DNA from: Nymphaea colorata
Taxonomy: Eukaryota > Streptophyta > Magnoliopsida > Nymphaeales > Nymphaeaceae
Direction of reading: 5' to 3'
DNA length: 64,000 bases
NCBI RefSeq assembly: GCF_008831285.2
Contig: NC_045142.1
Span: 26,301,876-26,365,875 of the forward strand
Under the pieces are notes generated by a model. That model was not told where the DNA came from. It searched no databases and saw nothing but the letters and a program-made list of their open reading frames with translations. The translations under genes and the position numbers were made by a program. Shown piece by piece: positions 12,212 to 24,219 of the stretch. Positions within the stretch are counted from its first letter, which is position 1; every line of letters starts with the position of its first letter.

Positions 12212-12362
12212 CGTATCGTACGATACGGACGCGTATCGTACGATACGTATCGTCCGTATCATCATTTTCGATACGGTACACCTAATCAATACGATACGCG
12301 TATGTATCGTACGCGTATCGCACGATACGTGCGATACACCCCCGTATCGCACGATACGGGAG
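12212..12362. repeat. Left subterminal palindromic repeats of the hAT element
   Basis: Many overlapping copies of CGTATCG/CGATACG, including self-complementary CGTATCGTACGATACG. In hAT elements such subterminal motifs are transposase-binding sites; that role is inferred here. The right end (15,553-15,630) carries a shorter set of ACGATACGTTACGATACA-type motifs. Confidence 0.85.
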
Positions 12363-12683
12363 TAAAATTAAAAAAGGGGCCGTCGGGCCCCTTTTTTGCT
12401 TCTTATTCTCAAACCGACGCTCCTCTCTCTCTCTCTTCTTGTTTCTCAACGCTACCAGAGACGTGGGAGGGAGAGATTTTCTCCATTGCATCAAGATTTG
12501 CCGGTGAAGAAGCTTCATTCCTCGTTGTGGGGAGTCTTGGGACGGTGGGAAGCTTGGAGAAAGAGGGTTTTTTGGTTTTTAACACCAAGAAGGTAAGAAA
12601 TAACTCATTTTTGCCATTGAATCGTTCATTTCTCTTATTTCCTACATTTATTTGTATGTTTTTACTTGTTTTGTAAAGATATA

Positions 12684-15156
12684 ATGTCGGATCCTGCATG
12701 GCAGTGGTGTACAAGGGTGAATCCCAAAAATAGATTAAGAGTTAAGTGCAATTATTGTAAGCAAATCATATCAGGAGGGATTTCTCGCTTTAAACACCAT
12801 ATAGCTGGTACACACAGCGATGTGGCTGCCTGCAATGGCTCCCAAGAGATCCCATTGCCAGCGTATGTAAAGCACCAGTGTCAGCAACTTCTTGATGCAG
12901 TGAAAGCAAGTAGGATTGAAAAGGACATGGAAGATGCGGAGGAAGGATATGGGGACCCACATGAAGGAGAAGAAAGTGAAGGTGAAGATGTTCAACTTGA
13001 ACAAGAAGATGTTGGTGTCAGTTTGGAAACAACTAAAGGGAAAGGCATCATGCATGGTGGTGGTTCTTCTGCAACCAGAAAAAGAAGAGGTGCAAGTGTA
13101 AGTTCAGTTTCACGAGGACGTGGCAGAAGTCAGGGTCGTACTGGTGGTGGTAGAGTACCTACTATGAAGTCGAGCAATATGTCTGGTTCGATCAAGAATT
13201 TTTTTCCCAATTATACTGCTGCTGGTGCTCAGCCTGAGATTCGTATAGCCATGCAATCAAAGGATATTATTGAAGCAGCAGATGAAACCATAGGAAGGTG
13301 GTTCTATGATGCATCCATTCCCTTCAATGCAGCAAACTCTTATCATTATCAGCCTATAGCAGATGCGATTGCTAGTGTAGGGCGAGGATATAAAATGCCC
13401 TCTTTTCATAAATTGCGAGGTAAAATTCTCAACAATATAGTTAGAGATGTGAAGACATATTGTGATGAACTAAAATTGAGCTGGAAAGCTACAGGATGCA
13501 GTGTAATGGCAGATGGGTGGACAGACATCAAGAACAGAACATTGGTAAACTTCCTTGTATATTGCCCTCTTGGTACTATGTTCTTAAAATCTGTTGATTT
13601 GTCTGATACTCCTAATACTGCTGATGTGTTGTTTGGGATTTTTGATAAAGTTATAGAAGAAGTTGGGCCTGAAAATGTCGTACAATTTATCACTGATAAT
13701 GCAGCAAATTATAAAGCTGCAGGTGAAATGTTAGCAGCACGATATGGGACATTTTATTGGAGTCCATGTGCTGCTCACTGTGTAAATCTTATGCTTCAGG
13801 ATCTTGGTGAAAGGGATGATATGAAGTTGACAGTTCACAGATGCCAAGAAATCACGAAGTTTATTTACAATCATGCTTATGTCTTGAATTTGATGAGGAA
13901 ATTCACAAATGGGGCTGAATTGATTCGACCTGCACAAACACGGTTTGCTACAAATGTTTTGACTGTGCAGGGTATAGTCAAGCAAAGAACTTCTCTCAGG
14001 CAGATGTTTTCAAATGATGATTGGGCTGCATATCCACATGCCTATAAAAGAAAGGCTACGACAGTTGTGGATACCATCTTCGATGTTGACTTTTGGGAAT
14101 CATGTGTGCACTTATTGAAGATTTGTGTACCTCTAGTGAAAGTCCTCAGATTAGTTGATAGTGAAGATAGACCTTCTATTGGATATTTATACGAGTCTAT
14201 GAATAGAGCCAAGGAGGCCATTAGAGATAATATGAAGGGAAAAAAGAAGTTGTACATGCCTATATGGAAGATTATAGATGAAAGGTGGTCTGGACAACTT
14301 CATCGCCCACTTCATGCAGCAGCCTACTACCTAAATCCTGCTATTAGATATCTTCCCACTTTTAAGAAGGACAGAGAGGTCGAGTATGGCATGTTGGATT
14401 GCATTGATGTGTTAGTAAGTGACAGTAAAGAACAAGACGCTATCCATATGTCGATCAACAAATATGATACGGCTTCTGATACCATGGCGAGAGACACAGC
14501 AGTTCGATGCAGGACAACTATGCGTCCAGGTATTAGAAAAAGAAACTTTATACTTTTAGTTTTTGTTGTTCAACTTTTATTCTACCTTCTCATATATTTA
14601 TTGCTGACAACATTTTTACTTTCCATCTGTTATTAGATTTGTGGTGGGAAAGGTTTGGGCCTGATTGCCCAGAATTAAGGAAGCTTGCAATTAGAATCCT
14701 CAGTCAAACATGTAGTGCAACTGGATGTGAAAGAAATTGGAGTGTATTTCAACACATCCATAGTAAGAAGAGGAATAGGCTGGAACATAAAAGGTTGAAT
14801 GACCTTGTTTATGTTCGTTATAATATGAAGTTGAGACAAAGGTAAACATTTGTTTTGTTATACAAGAATATCAAATTCTAATATATATTTTAATCTCTAA
14901 CAATTTGTTAATTTTTTCTCTTGTTAGGCAACTAGAAACAACATCTACGAGGAAGCATCACAATCAATATGATCCTATCTTCATTGACCATTTTGATATA
15001 TTAGATTCTTGGGTTGAAGAAGAACCAGCTGCAATACTTGATGAGGACGATCTTGATTTTTTGAATGTTGAAGGAGCAGTAGAGATTGTTGAAGAAGGAG
15101 AGGTTGGGGGGAGCAATGGAATGTTGGTGACATTCCATTTGCAACAGAGGGAATAG
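12684..15156 (+). CDS. hAT transposase (zf-BED, DUF659-type core, C-terminal dimerisation domain)
   Basis: Exons 12684-14529, 14637-14841 and 14928-15156 sum to 2,280 nt, 759 residues, with no internal stop. A leader intron (about 12593-12678) precedes the ATG. The N-terminal BED finger has C22, C25, H39 and H44. A low-complexity basic/acidic linker follows, then the RNase H-like core with ADGWTD and ITDNAANY carrying the expected catalytic aspartates. Exon 2 carries the dimerisation domain with WWERFG and CERNWS, whose Glu is the usual third catalytic residue. The last exon is acidic. After a six-G run (15105-15110) the other frame would continue as an acidic tail similar to what precedes it, so a one-base indel may have changed the extreme C-terminus. 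It cuts and pastes its own element in the nucleus. Confidence 0.93.
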
Positions 15157-15644
15157 AAGAAGAAGTTAATGAAGGAAGTGAAGATGATGATGAAGAATGA
15201 AGATGATGATGCAAATGACGATTGACGATGCTTTTTGTTTTGAGTTTTGAAAACTATGTCAATATGTTCTGAGTTTTGACTTCTGAACTGTGATGTAATT
15301 GAATACTCTTAGGTTGTTTAGTATGTTATTTTGTTTTTTGAATGTTTGATTTTTTATTTTGGAATGTCTTGTTCATATGCATACCTCATACTTCATAGTT
15401 CATATACATGAATGATGAATGTTCCTTTAAATACATTTTTCTTGAATTTTTCTGATTTTTACTAGTTTTTTCGGATTTTTTTAGATTTTTTCTGATTTTT
15501 TCTGATTTTTTATAAATTTTTAATATTTTTTACAAATTAAAAAATTAATTTTACGATACGTTACGATACATTTACGCTACGTTACGATACAGTGTATAGG
15601 TCGGCCCGACCGATACACGATACGATACGGCAGTGATAACATTG

Positions 15645-15652
15645 ATTGTAAC
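15645..15652. repeat. hAT target-site duplication (right)
   Basis: ATTGTAAC, identical to 12194-12201. Confidence 0.95.
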
Positions 15653-17136
15653 AGTATACTGGTCCAACAGCTTATAATTTGCGCGGAACCAGCATCAATG
15701 AAAATAAAAATGTATTACTAACAAAGTATGATCCACTGAAGCCTTCATCTATGCATATTTCAGTACAGAAAAGAAGAATAGAAAGCATTTGGCTCCCACA
15801 AAGGAGTTCCACAACTAGCAGGTTGCAGCATAATGGGAGCCAATAATGTTCAAAACTGGATTACTTCAGCTAAGCCGTTATTTCAAATGTTCTTTACACG
15901 ATCGAGCCTGAAAGGAGGGAAATCATCTGCAGATAATTAAACCAACGTGATTATAGAATGGAGCAAGAATATCCCTTCTTTGGAAGTCAGCACGTGGCCT
16001 CTCTGCATTCAAAGCAGCATATACACATTAGTTTCGGCATTGCAGTTCTACTTCTAATTGCTTATTGTTGTTCCAAAGAAAATAGTTATACAAGTTAAGC
16101 AGACAAAGCAAATAGACTCAGTCACATGAACCCCTAAAGCTGTCCAGTGTTTCTTCTCGAGTATCTCCTAACACAGGAATGACCATACAAAATGACAATC
16201 AGATTAGTAAGGACTTAAACAGACAATAGAAGCTTCCGGCTCCTAAACGCTTGCTCTGTCTAGATCTACATACATGCAGGCTTCCTGACTATCAAGATTA
16301 TATTTCTGAATAGCCTACAGGAGAAAACCACCATAATGCCCTCAAGAGTAGAGAGGCTATTCCACAAACCAGTCTTCCTTCCTTACTGTCAAGTTTTAAT
16401 TTATGCATCCTTGTTTATGTAAGCCTGACAGGACAAACCACCGCTAAAATCAATCGTAATGCTCTTAGGATAGAGAGGCCATTCCGCAGAATAATATTGA
16501 GGTGTTGACCTTGTTTCTAGGACATGTAGCTCCACCAGAAAACACAAGTCAAGCATGACAACTAGAAAAACATGCATGTCCATTCGCTGAAACCCTTTTA
16601 ACTGGCGAATACTCAATAAGCCATTCAGACACAAAGAATGCTTTCTTCATTTATGTATCTAGCTCTCTTCATTTAAACTTTGTGTAAAGGAATAGCAGTA
16701 GCCATGTCAGTAGGGCTGCTTCTTTTATGTAGAAAATAACGTGTTCGATAAATCAATGTATGTTACAGGCCCTTTTATAAAAGTTATACACAAGAATATG
16801 ATATGATATGAAATTCAGCAAATTGCTTCAACATTGCCTTAAAAATTTTTGCAGAAACCATTTTAATCACTCTACAAGAAAAAAGGAAACATGAGAGATA
16901 AACTTTTGAAGTTTATCTTTCTGCTGTCTTGTCTCCCAATTTGAAGTTCAGAATCCCACACTAGAAAGAAACAAAACTTATAACAAGAAAAATGGGCACT
17001 TCGTCCTCATTCCAATTTTTTTGCATCACAGAAAAAGAGGAACTAACGAAATAGAAGAAAAAGACACATGTTTTCGAGTGAAAGGGAATTTGAAATTTCA
17101 AAGTGAAAAATAATTTCTCTGGTGGAGGATACTAGC
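15653..17136. other. Degraded part of the duplication, mostly no recognisable feature
   Basis: No gene. From about 16,830 the sequence again resembles the fumarase locus (around 41,870 onward). A weak internal direct repeat links 16,300-16,370 and 16,425-16,495 (shared gcct..acagga..aaaccaccg and tagagaggc.attcc). The homologue of the last fumarase exon is not found where it would be expected. Confidence 0.45.
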
Positions 17137-17581
17137 CTTGAGAGTGGTGCCTTCCTTGTCAGCCTTCTTTGCAACAGATGCAGCTTTGTCACAGCCAATT
17201 TTCTAAAACAAGAAATCATTTAACTTTGTCGCATCACAATGCTATAGAAGAACCAAAAGACACAAATCCCTAATAAGAGTGTTCACAAACACAACGACAT
17301 GCTCCTACTGAGCACCAACCCCAGCTCGCAAAAAAGAAATGGTAAAAAAATAAAGAGAATGGAGAAGAAAGCTTACGGGGTTCAAAGCAATAACAAGCAT
17401 CAAAGGCTGCAAATGAACCAGGCCAATAGACGGTTAGAAGCACATTATGCAATTATGAATTGAGGGATTTTTGTGCAAAGAAACAAACAATTTAGATAAT
17501 TTAATGTTATACCTCATGCAAAGGTCAGGAAGTCCTTTGTCTGTTAGGCTGAATACCCTTCAGATAGTTCTTGTCAAATGG
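17137..17581 (-). pseudogene. FUM1: Truncated fumarase pseudogene (copies of exons 14-16)
   Basis: Three exon relics of the fumarase gene lie in order. Relic 16 (17202-17137) reads KIGCDKAASVAKKADKEGTT. Relic 15 (17406-17377) reads PLMLVIALNP. Part of relic 14 (about 17581-17513) reads FDKNYLKGIQPNRQR and then hits an in-frame TGA. Splice sites are still visible, so this came by DNA duplication, not retrocopying. Exons 1-13 and 17 are absent. Similarity ends near 17,581, about 80 bp from the helicase stop codon. Confidence 0.9.
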
Positions 17582-17659
17582 CATCAAAAGGTCAAGAGCA
17601 GAAAAGGTCAATCATTCTGCACATATCGATCCTTAGCTAGCCAGCAAAACAATAAATTT

Positions 17660-20512
17660 TTACTTCACTCTCTTTTTTCTTTTTGGGAAGAGCTGATTGG
17701 CTTCTAGCATAACTTCATGATGCATCTGTACCCAAACTTGTTCAAACAGATTGTGGTACTTCTCCTGGAACCAATCGGCTATCTCATAATACAGCAAATT
17801 GGGATCTTTTTTCCAGCTTTCTCTAAGCATAGCACGCGTATCGATGAACCTTGTACCATTTTTTAGCTTATCGAGAAGATTCCCTACCCTTTTCTGCCCT
17901 GCAGCTTCTGGAATCAAAATGCTGGATGGAGCAGCAGACAAGCACTTTTGTGTTGATTTTAAGCACGGGAGCACTTTTCCTTCAAGCAAAGCACAAGCAA
18001 ACACAGAAATACAAAGCTTTTGATTTTCGCATGGACAACTATGTAGTGGAAGCTGCCAAAGGTGCGGACCAAAAGTTGTGTTCACCCAGCACATCACTTG
18101 GTCGCTCACAGGTTCATAATAAGGCTTAGGGTCTGAAAGTGGCTCTGAGAAACTGCACAAGGGCTTTGCATGCTTAACAAGCCACTCAGATTTTATGCTT
18201 GTGATCCCATGCATATATGGTCGAGAAGTGTTAACAAGTTCATTATATATGACAAATTCAGGAGCCAACCTAGCAACAGATGATGTGCGGTGAAGGTACA
18301 CGGTTTCACTCAGCATGCAAGCTTGATATCTCGCAGAAATTACCTTTTTCCTTTCATCAGATACACCAGTAACTTTTCTAATGCGTCGAGCCACTCTATC
18401 TGCCCAACCTGAACATATAGCTTGCCCCAATAGCTCTTCTTCACTCAATGAAAGAGACTCACCAATGAAAGATCTCCAGGCACATTCCACATCATCAATG
18501 TTCCCGTGCATCCATGAAAATTCCTGCTGAGAACTGTTCAGGACCGGATAAAAGATCAGCCTAAGAAGTTGCTTTCGCAATTTAGACATCTCATCCATTG
18601 TTTTGAAGTGCAAAAGATAATTTGTGCAGAAATCTGATTGGTTATCAGCAAGTTCGAAATGCAGCAGCACCTTAGCCACCGTCAAAGCATCACTGCAGGG
18701 GTTACTGAATTTCTCACGCACTTCCTTCACAAGAGCCTTATGTTTTTTATGCTTCAGTTTGGCCTGTTTATCTGGAACTTCACTGCCATCTACCTCTGTC
18801 TTTGCAGAGGCCCTAAGAGAACTATTCTCCAAGGTCCCACTATTGCTATCTTGATCTACATCCTTTTTACTCTCACTGTTTGGATGAAATTGGAAAATGA
18901 AAGGATTGAGCGAGCTCAAAGCTGCAGCGGCAGCAACAGCATAACTCAAAACTAAATTTGCTCTTCTAAAGCCGCCCTTCCTTAACTGACTATTCACAGT
19001 CAACAGCATACGAGAATGGCGAGGACTTATAGGATATTGAGCCATGGCCTTTCCAAGGGGTGTGAGCTTACCACAATTATCAATAGCTTCAAGAACCTTC
19101 AAGCAGCGCTCAGCTTCTAACAGTGAAGCACTGTCAGGCGGGGTGGGAAATGGGAAATTAGCCACCTGGGAGGAATAAAAGGTTAAATTTCAAAGTCAAT
19201 TATAACATCCAACTATAGAAAATTAAAACAACAAAGAGTTGAAGTCAATTACCTTGTCAATACCCATGAACTTCATGACTAGTAATACACCTTCAACAGG
19301 TGTTTTTAGTATTTCAGGATCTGAAAACTCAGGAAATATGTTACTGAAAATGGCAGAAGAATAAAGACGATAGCAGTAGCCAGGTCCAGTTCTTCCAGCT
19401 CGTCCTGCACGCTGAGCAGCTGATGCTTTGCTTATCCATTGAATTTCATAATTTGCCATGCCATTCGCATGGTTATAGTTTTTCACTTTTTCTCTTCCGG
19501 AATCAACTACATATTTTATTCCAGGAATGGTTAATGAGGTCTCGGCAACATTAGTAGCAACCACCACAAGCCGCTCACCCTCAGGTACGTCTCCAAATAC
19601 ACGGAGCTGTGCAGCTGCAGGTAACATGGCATAAAGGGGTAGGACACACATAGGACCCACAACTGCAGACTTTATTCCATGATGGATAGCACGACCCTCT
19701 TCAGCTGGAGAGCAAGACAAATAAGTATCTTCCTTGGAATCGACAGCTTCTGCATTACCAGTCAATGCCTGAAAAGCTGCTCTGAGTGATGCTACGCTCT
19801 CAGGATCTTCAATAACATCCTGTAAAGTATTTGTCTTCACTTGGTTAGCAACATCCTCCAAAGAACTATCATCATCATCCTCACTCTCATCCATGTTCTC
19901 ACTTTCCAGTTCAGAGGAATCAGACAGAGACCCTGCGTCATCAAGCTCCTCTTCCTGATAAATGTTCAACCCGCACATCTGTTGATTTGTTTTCCTTTCA
20001 GAAATCTCGAATGCTTCAGATATATCCTTGGCTTCATCATCATGCACGGTATGATCTACTGCCAAGGAACTAGCATCTACATTGGCCTTTCTATGCTCAC
20101 AGCCTTTTTTTCTTAACAACAAGGAAGCTTTTCTTAGCTTCTTACAAAAGTACTCCACCTCCCTCTGCCCTGTTAGAAATACAAGAATGCCACCAGGCGG
20201 CAATTTCCTGTGCATCTGCAAGACCTTTTTATAAGCTTGGCCTACATAGTCTACCAACTCTGTCTTCCTTGAAAAGTGAATTGTTACAGGAAATTGCCTT
20301 GTAGGGACTTCTATAACTGGTGGCGGGACCTCGAACAGCTTCTTGTTTGAAGCAAAATCTTCCACCTTCAGAGTAGCACTCATGAGAACAAGTTTCAAAG
20401 GAAATATCATGTTCTCAGGTTTAACGTGGACTCCAGAAAGAATCTTCTGCTGCTGATCATCATATAGTTCCTGAAGATAAAAAGGAGATACAAGTATAAA
20501 GAAATAGGAGAT

Positions 20513-20564
<52 letters not shown>

Positions 20565-23258
20565 AAGAAGAAGATGATGATGATGGCAATAACCAAGAAA
20601 GAGAACAAGACCAGATTGCAACAGACCTGACGCAATTTTATTATCCTGGATAAGATTCCAATCAGTATATCTGTGTTCAAGCTCCTTTCATGAGCTTCAT
20701 CAAGAACGATGATGGAATACCTCTTTAAAAGAAAATCACTCTACAAGATAACACAAAATCTTCATCACATTTACACCCATTTATGACCACCAAAAACAAA
20801 TTAAAAGCTACTTGGCCTGGTTAAACAACATTTGTTGGAAAATCAACTAGAAAAATAATTTCCTTGACATTATAAGACCGTCTACAAAATCATTGCACAC
20901 CTGAATTTCGCGAAGCAAAATCCCATCAGTCATAAACTTGATGGAGCTACATTCACCCATTCGCTTGTCATGTCTAACTTGAAAACCAACTTCCTTCCCC
21001 AACTTGAGGCCCAATTCATATGCAACACGCTTAGCTGTGGCAAGAACTGCAACCCGGCGTGGCTGAGTGATGCCAATGAGCCCTCCCCTTGCAAGGCATT
21101 CCTTAGAACCAAAACCAGCCTCATATAGGAACTGTATAGCATATAAACAAAATGCAAGATTAACATTATTAAACTGTGAAAATTACAGAAAAAAATTATT
21201 TCAACAAAAATAAGAAGTTCGAATTTGACAATGATAAAGCTGCAGAAGATCATATGAAGTATACTTGAGGCACTTGTGTAGTTTTGCCACATCCAGTCTC
21301 GCCACAAATAATCACAGTAGAGTAAGCATTGATAGCTTCCATTATTTCCTGCTCCATCATGACTATTGGAAGATCAATCCTTTTCTCTTCTACATCTGCA
21401 GGTCTCACAACACGCACGTTGAATGACTTTTGACCATGAAAAGGTCCAACGGCTGTACTCTTCTGTTATCACAGCTCAGCAGAAAGAAAAATCAACAAAA
21501 AAGAAATTAGAAGAGAAATTAAAAGGGCAAAACACCCATTAATGTCAAGAACTTTTCCAGGAACTTCCAACAAACAGTAGCCTCAGAAGGTAGTGCAAAA
21601 GAGAAAAGTTACAAGAGTTGTCTAAGTGGCTACAAATAAAATATGAGGGCAAGGTCTTGCTCGGAATCAAAATTATACCTGCGGCTCAATATCTTCCTGC
21701 CTGTTGAAGCCACCTGAACAACCTTTATTTTCTTTACTCTTGCAGGCATCAAGCTCTTCACCAGACAAACTCTGAGGCAAGGAAGAAGAACTTGAGAACC
21801 CAGTTTCTTTATTCATAGGGATTAGCATCTGTTGTTGTTCTGGCAAAGGCAAAGCTTTACTAGCATAATCTAGATTTGAGGAAGAAGAACTTGAGAACCC
21901 AGTTTCTTTATTCACGTGGTTCAGCATTTGTTGTTCTTCTGCCAAAGATGAATCTTTTAAGCCAGCATTCTCTATATTTGATGGTAGCGAAGAACAAGTC
22001 TTTTGTACAACTTGTTCTGGATGTCTTTCCATAACAACATCAATGTTCATGTTTAAATCCGACTGTGGATACGAGACATGCAAATGTTCTCTCTCCTTGA
22101 GAAGAGGAACATTCTCTGGTACTTCTAACCCAGCCCTAGAAAGTTGCATCCCTCTTCTGAGCTTCTCCTTCATAGTTTCTGCCTGTTAAGAGATATTATT
22201 CAATCATACCGCAGTACGTGGAAACACGGCGACAACAAAGAAGATAGCCTTGCATAAATACCTGCCCAATATTTCCTGAAGAATACAAAAAGCCATATGC
22301 ATCATCCTGGATTTTATGCTTTCTGCAAAAATACCACACATGACACATGACAAAATTAATAGATTGCCCATCCTCTAAGGTCTCAATTTTATCACAACAA
22401 AAACAACTCAGGACCCAGTTCTCAAGGCTGAAGAAATCAAGATATGCATGGTTAGTGAAAGGAACAAGAGAGCTGATACCATAAACTTTAAACAACATAC
22501 TGTAAGATGTGAAAACTTTCTGCTAATCGCACCTTCTTCTCCTTCAAATCCTGCCATAAAAAACTTTTGTAATGAGCTAACTGCTAATGATAGGAAAATT
22601 AAGAAAAATAAAACATAGAAAAGGATTTTCTCAGTTTAAAAAAAATTATCTTTCATGCCTGCAATTGCTTTAACTTCCTCTTCTGTGATTTACTCAACTT
22701 CAACTCCTCTTTATTTTGCTTGTCCTAGGCAAATACAAGCCAGGCAATCAAACATTAGAAGCTATAAACCCACAATCCATATATTTATATTATAACATGC
22801 AAGCAAACTTGTCAAATATTTCATTATCAAAAGAAAATAACTTGTCGAATACCTTGTTTGTGCCTTCAGACTTGGATTTTTTCTTTCTGGGCAAGATGAG
22901 TGCATTGCAATCATCAAATTTTTCAGAACTGTCAAGCACAAGCACAACAATTACACAAATAGAAGCAACAGATTTCCAAACAGTGGAAGACCTTTCTTTT
23001 TAACCAGACGATGAACACACAGAAACCAACATTGATCATACTGCCTAGTCACATTCCTCTGTAGCAGTCCATAACTGCCAATGGCTTAAGATCCTTGAAA
23101 GAAACTTGTAAACGGCTATGACAACCATTCAGTCCTAGTGTCATTTAAATCAATAGACCCAATAGAAGCAAACACAAAAAATAGATAATAAAAACTGAAG
23201 TTTACCATCTATCAATAAATTCGGCAGCTATTTCTACTAAGTCCACTGATCCATCCAT
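17660..23258 (-). CDS. DHX37: DEAH-box RNA helicase, DHX37/Dhr1 type, complete
   Basis: Eleven exons: 23258-23206, 22928-22853, 22724-22659, 22550-22501, 22322-22262, 22182-21679, 21462-21265, 21131-20901, 20740-20627, 20470-19253, 19165-17660. They total 4,077 nt, 1,358 residues, with all phases consistent. The N-terminus has CNALILPRKKK and a Lys/Glu-rich coiled region, as in DHX37. Motif I GETGCGKT is at about 324-331, Ia TQPRRVA at about 358, II DEAH at about 427-430, III SAT at about 482, then ATNVAETSLTI and VI QRAGRAGRTG at about 804. The C-terminal half holds the ratchet, OB-fold and DHX37-specific tail ending in a basic PKRKKRVK. An acidic insert lies between the RecA domains. The yeast and human relatives release U3 snoRNA during 40S subunit assembly in the nucleolus; the Arabidopsis relative is, from memory, FAS4/DEAH13. 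Intron 3 begins with GC instead of GT. Confidence 0.95.
20513..20568. repeat. (TA)n(GA)n microsatellite in a helicase intron
   Basis: A compound dinucleotide repeat inside intron 9 of the helicase gene, on the + strand TATATA... followed by GAGAGA. Confidence 0.9.
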
Positions 23259-23501
23259 CGCCTACAGTCCACCTGTAGAAACATATCCATAGTCATGAGG
23301 AACTTCATAAAGCATATCTGTCTAGAAAGAAACCCAGCGCAATGTAAAAGGAGACAAATTCACAAGTTAACCAGCTGATGAAAGACTCATAAAAGAATGG
23401 TTGAAATATTATATAAGTAGTTTTATACCAAGCTACAAGTTTATGTCTCTCAAATTGATGATCTATTTCAACTATCGCAAACATGTCAGAATGAATACTG
23501 T

Positions 23502-23503
<2 letters not shown>

Positions 23504-23545
<42 letters not shown>
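23504..23545. repeat. (TA)n microsatellite
   Basis: About 20 TA units, followed by a short GT run that abuts the hAT-like element. Confidence 0.92.
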
Positions 23546-23548
<3 letters not shown>

Positions 23549-24110
23549 TGTGCGTGTGTGTTAGGGCTGCACAACGAGCCGAGCCAACTCGGGCTCGACT
23601 CGAACTCGCTCGGAAAAACTCGCCTCGAGCTCGACTTGTTTATAAACGAGCCGAGCTCGAGTTTAAACTTATACTCGAAACATTAAATGAGTTGAGTTCG
23701 AGTTGTAAGAACTCAACTCGTTTATGCTCGGCTCGGCTAGATTATTGAAAATCGTTTCACTTAATTATACGAACCGGTTCCCCGAGCCACCAAAACCGGT
23801 TCACGATTTAGGTTAAAACTTTTTCATGTATTCTGTTTTCATTTTAACTTTTCGTCAACTTCTCCCTCTGTCTCTCTCATTTCTACCAGACTGATATTCT
23901 CTCCGCCATTTGCTCCCCGCTTTCCCTCGCTCCTCTCTACAAGCTCCCGTTTGGGAAACCTGTGTCAAGAGATTGGGGAGCGCAAGGCAATCTTTGAGGC
24001 GATGGGCAATGTGATACGGAGGCTCTTTGATGTTGTGTTGGGTAATAAGGAAATGAGGGTACGCTCCCTTTCCACTCTGATCACCTTCTTTTTCCTTCTT
24101 TCCACCTGCC

Positions 24111-24184
24111 TGTTAGAATGTATGTATCTCTTCTATACATACATATATGTATATACATTACATATATTAGTCATCTAATATGTG

Positions 24185-24219
<35 letters not shown>

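Larger units (their letters stand above)
12202..15644 (+). mobile_element. Complete autonomous-looking hAT (Ac-like) transposon
   Basis: The left end CAATGTTATCCGTATCGTA (12202) and the right end (inverted, CAATGTTATCACTGCCGTAT, ending 15644) form terminal inverted repeats. Perfect 8-bp target duplications ATTGTAAC lie at 12194-12201 and 15645-15652, the hallmark length for hAT. The 3,443-bp body holds one transposase gene in + orientation with two introns and a leader intron. Subterminal regions are packed with CGATACG/CGTATCG palindromes. Perfect target duplications and an open transposase frame point to a recent insertion. Confidence 0.96.

Noticed and set aside
12210-12362. Short regularly repeated palindromes reminiscent of a CRISPR array.
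   Set aside because: Units overlap without unique spacers, lie at a transposon end, and the genome is a plant's.
12152-12676. A 174-codon frame overlapping the hAT left end.
   Set aside because: It starts outside the element, runs through palindromic subterminal repeats and the leader intron, and has no domain.
14530-14636. Hydrophobic C-terminal extension of the first transposase exon.
   Set aside because: It is read-through of intron 1; the GT donor at 14530 and AG at 14636 restore the WWERFG dimerisation domain.
23401-23748. A 115-codon + strand frame with an RA/RLELA-like repeat.
   Set aside because: It is translation of the TA microsatellite and the GAGCTCGAG palindromes of the hAT-like element.
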